In this document: piece after piece, positions 53,306 to 54,813 of the stretch
Layout: every line of letters starts with the position of its first letter
How positions within the stretch are numbered: position 1 is the first letter of the stretch
Source of the DNA: Paenibacillus lemnae
Lineage (GTDB): Bacteria; Bacillota; Bacilli; Paenibacillales; Paenibacillaceae
Assembly: GCF_012933385.1 (NCBI RefSeq)
Contig: NZ_JABBPN010000024.1
Coordinates: forward strand, 1 to 54,813
DNA: 54,813 nt
Direction of reading: 5' to 3'
Position numbers and translations under genes: made by a program
The notes under the pieces: generated by a model
Told to the model about the DNA's origin: nothing
What the model saw: the letters and a program-made list of their open reading frames with translations, nothing else
Database searches by the model: none

Positions 53306-53617
53306 GAAGTGAACTCGAAGATGTTCGCGGCGCGCATAAAGAGCACGGTTTTGAAGTGAATTCGGAGATGTTCGCGGCGCGGATAAAGAGCACGGATTTG
53401 AAGTGAATTCGGAGATGTTCGCGGCACGGTAAAGAGCATGGTTTCGAAGTGAATTCGAAGATGTTCGCGGCGCGGATAAAGAGCATGGTTTTGAAGTGAA
53501 TTCGGAGATGTTCGCGGCGCGGTAAAGAGCATGGTTTCGAAGTGAATTCAAGGATGATCGCAGCGCGGTGTAAAGACATGGTTATGAAGTGAATCGATGA
53601 AGGAAGTATAGTAGCTC
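53306..53617 (+). repeat. minisatellite of 46-47-bp units (cassette 4)
   Basis: Six full units begin at 53306, 53353, 53400, 53446, 53493 and 53539, then a partial one. Each has GAAGTGAAYTCGRAGATG, then TTCGCGGCGCGG and AAAGAGCATGG. The unit length is not a multiple of three. The minus strand is open in all three frames, the plus strand in none. Nothing else is encoded in cassette 4. Confidence 0.9.
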
Positions 53618-53634
53618 AAAGAAGGCAGTAACAA

Positions 53635-53801
53635 CGCATAACAATACATTTTCGCTGCGGGACATGCGTCCCTTGGTTCGCCAGATGAGGTTAAGCCGTG
53701 GGTATATTCAGGCGAACAACCCTGCAAGGCTAAGTGGCGAAGCCACCCGGCGCTTTCGCGCCTTAAGCCTTTCGGGTTCGTAAATGCAGAAACGTTATGT
53801 G
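53635..53801 (+). repeat. attC-like element 4
   Basis: Left end CGCATAAC (53635-53642), right end GTTATGTG (53794-53801); 167 bp. The left end is the exact complement of the cassette 4 start GTTATGCG at 53229 and not of its own right end. Confidence 0.82.
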
Positions 53802-53941
53802 AAATCTCTCCAGCAAGGAAGGGTTAAATAAGGGTTGAGGGGCAGCGACGTCTGGTAAGGATTCCTTCAAGGAATGAGACATAGCCAGCAGCCTGGGATA
53901 CATAAAGATAAAAGCGATTTGCGAAGAAGTAGGAGAGACAT
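53802..53941. other. non-coding cassette 5
   Basis: These 140 bp between elements 4 and 5 hold no credible reading frame; the only open frame crosses both elements. An ATTCCTT/AAGGAAT hairpin lies near 53860-53874. The cassette may carry a small RNA or be a remnant. Confidence 0.5.
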
Positions 53942-54108
53942 CACATAACATTACATTTTCGCTTCAGGACATGCGTCCCTCGGTTCGCCAGAAGAGGTAA
54001 AGCCGCGGGTGGATTCAGGCGAACAACCCTGCAAGGCTAAGTGGCGGAGCCACCCGGCGCATTCGCGCCTTAAGCCTTTCGGGTTCGTAAATGCGAGAAC
54101 GTTATGCG
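53942..54108 (+). repeat. attC-like element 5
   Basis: Left end CACATAAC (53942-53949), right end GTTATGCG (54101-54108); 167 bp. Its fold can be traced fully: GGAC/GTCC hairpin (53967-53976), GGTTCGCC/GGCGAAC (53982-54024), AAGGCT/AGCCTT (54033-54078) enclosing TGGC/GCCA and GGCGC/GCGCC hairpins, and ACCC/GGGT outside. The left end is complementary to the cassette 5 start GTTATGTG at 53794. Confidence 0.82.
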
Positions 54109-54177
54109 TAATTACTGCAGGGCAATGATGAACTTTCTCAATCCTATTAAGTCAAATACCGATATAATACTACATAC

Positions 54178-54717
54178 GAAGTGAATTCGAAGATGTTCGC
54201 GGCGCGGTTAAAGAGCATTTTTACGAAGTGAATTCGAAGATGTTCGCGGCGCGGATAAAGGGCATGGTTACGAAGTGAACTCGGAGATGCTCGCGGCGCG
54301 GTTAAAGAGCATGGTTATGAAGTGAACTCGGAGATGCTCGCGGCGCGGTTAAAGAGCATGGTTATGAAGTGGATTCGAAGATGCTCGCGGCGCGGTTAAA
54401 GAGCATTTTTACGAAGTGAATTCGAAGATGTTCGCGGCGCGGATAAAGAGCATGGTTTTGAAGTGAATTCGGAGATGTTCGCGGCGCGGATGAAGAGCAT
54501 GGTTACGAAGTGAACTCGAAGATGTTCGCGGCGCGGATGAAGAGCATGGTTACGAAGTGAACTCGGAGATGCTCGCGGCGCGGTTAAAGGGCATGGTTAC
54601 GAAGTGAACTCGGAGATGCTCGCGGCGCGGTTAAAGAGCATGGTTATGAAGTGGATTCGAAGATGCTCGCGGCGCGGATGAAGAGCATGGTTTGAGTAGT
54701 GAATCGATGAAGGAAGT
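54178..54717 (+). repeat. minisatellite of 47-bp units (cassette 6)
   Basis: Eleven full units start every 47 bp from 54178 to 54648, followed by a partial one. The first 75 bp of the cassette are almost identical to cassette 4, and the end (TGAATCGATGAAGGAAGT) is shared too, so both derive from one cassette whose repeat number has changed. Within units ATGYTC can pair with GAGCAT across a GC-rich loop. Confidence 0.9.
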
Positions 54718-54745
54718 TTAAGTAGCTCAAAGAAGGCAGTAACAA

Positions 54746-54813
54746 CGCATAACATTACATTTTCGCTTCGGGACATACGTCCCTCGGTTCGCCAGATGAG
54801 GATGAAGCCGTGG
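54746..54813 (+). repeat. attC-like element 6, cut by the window edge
   Basis: Left end CGCATAAC (54746-54753), the complement of the cassette 6 start GTTATGCG at 54101, followed by the conserved first hairpin GGGAC/GTCCC. The right part is outside the window, so the array continues. Confidence 0.78.

Larger units (their letters stand above)
50854..54813 (+). mobile_element. integron-like gene-cassette array (no integrase in window)
   Basis: At least six units follow each other in one orientation. Each has a gene or filler and then a structured element with ends NNNATAAC and GTTATNNN. Cassette limits, taking the cut after the G of GTT: 51692-52449, 52450-53229, 53230-53794, 53795-54101 and 54102 to beyond the edge; one or two older units lie at 50.9-51.7 kb. 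The first nine bases of each cassette match the complement of its own element's left end. The gene cassettes are AT-rich with many AGA codons, unlike the neighbouring chromosome. No tyrosine recombinase, attI or left boundary site is visible. Alternative: a non-mobile repeat family, but this would not predict the junction matches. Confidence 0.8.

Noticed and set aside
53240..53579. Three overlapping minus-strand frames of 85-103 codons in the minisatellite
   Set aside because: The 46-47-bp unit, not a multiple of three, simply keeps all frames open; no ribosome site is present and the peptides are repeat translations in rotating frames.
53763..53951. 62-codon minus-strand frame over cassette 5
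   Set aside because: It runs from inside element 5 into element 4, so conserved structured DNA rather than coding pressure explains it.
53240..54700. CRISPR array
   Set aside because: The repeats are contiguous 47-bp units without unique spacers and there are no cas genes; this is a minisatellite.
51417..54813. Insertion sequences or MITEs as the explanation of the repeated elements
   Set aside because: No transposase and no target duplications are seen, and the variable end bases match across cassettes rather than within an element.

Overview
The window looks like chromosomal DNA of a spore-forming Bacillales, most probably a Paenibacillus. The evidence is a complete GerA/GerB/GerC germinant-receptor operon, remnants of endospore-appendage (Ena, DUF3992) genes, a bacillithiol deacetylase pair (yojF-bshB2), a GlnR/TnrA-type operator, several secreted proteins with copper-amine-oxidase-like stalk domains, and a YesM/YesN-type two-component pair beside a sugar ABC transporter without its own ATPase. 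This assignment rests on family knowledge; no database search was possible.

Layout. 0.0-0.7 kb: intergenic DNA with three short direct repeats, a terminator and a promoter. 0.7-7.5 kb: CYTH protein, pyrrolidone-carboxylate peptidase, secreted phosphodiester glycosidase, a Big2/Ig-repeat surface protein split by a frameshift, an SDR enzyme and yojF-bshB2. 7.5-8.4 kb: a degenerate spore-surface cluster (a frameshifted Ena gene, a truncated Ena gene and a Cys-rich gene). 8.5-12 kb: nitrite-reductase-like FAD oxidoreductase behind a GlnR/TnrA box, a YebC-family protein, and purT behind a ZTP riboswitch. 12-17 kb: gerA-gerB-gerC (minus strand) and a cytochrome P450. 17-28.5 kb: membrane, LRR and stalk-domain proteins, a serine-recombinase-like protein that has lost its catalytic residues, a SulP transporter with a universal stress protein, a chemoreceptor, a CdsA-like enzyme, an NlpC/P60-like protein and an Excalibur protein. 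28.6-39 kb: response regulator, histidine kinase, sugar ABC transporter, SurA-like protein and a secreted beta-helix protein with carbohydrate-binding modules, probably one polysaccharide-uptake locus. 39-50.9 kb: GNAT and phosphotransferase genes, an SDR, a Zur-controlled zinc-free L33 gene, two CNNM/CorC-type genes with an unusual hairpin between Shine-Dalgarno and start codon, a kinase-like protein, a glutamine-type ABC transporter and an AbrB-family transporter with an in-frame stop.

50.9 kb to the right edge is the most interesting part: a run of small cassettes, each followed by a directly repeated, highly structured element of about 167-200 bp. The first bases of each cassette are complementary to the left end of that cassette's own element, not to the right end of the same element. 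This is the signature of integron gene cassettes with attC sites, in a host group where integrons are not normally described. The cassettes carry a hypothetical protein, an antibiotic-biosynthesis-monooxygenase-like protein, a frameshifted GrpB protein, a non-coding segment, and two related cassettes filled with a 47-bp minisatellite. No integrase lies in the window, and the array continues beyond its right edge.

Four genes carry a single-base lesion or in-frame stop (the Big2 protein, Ena, GrpB and the AbrB transporter). Either real decay or sequencing error could explain these.
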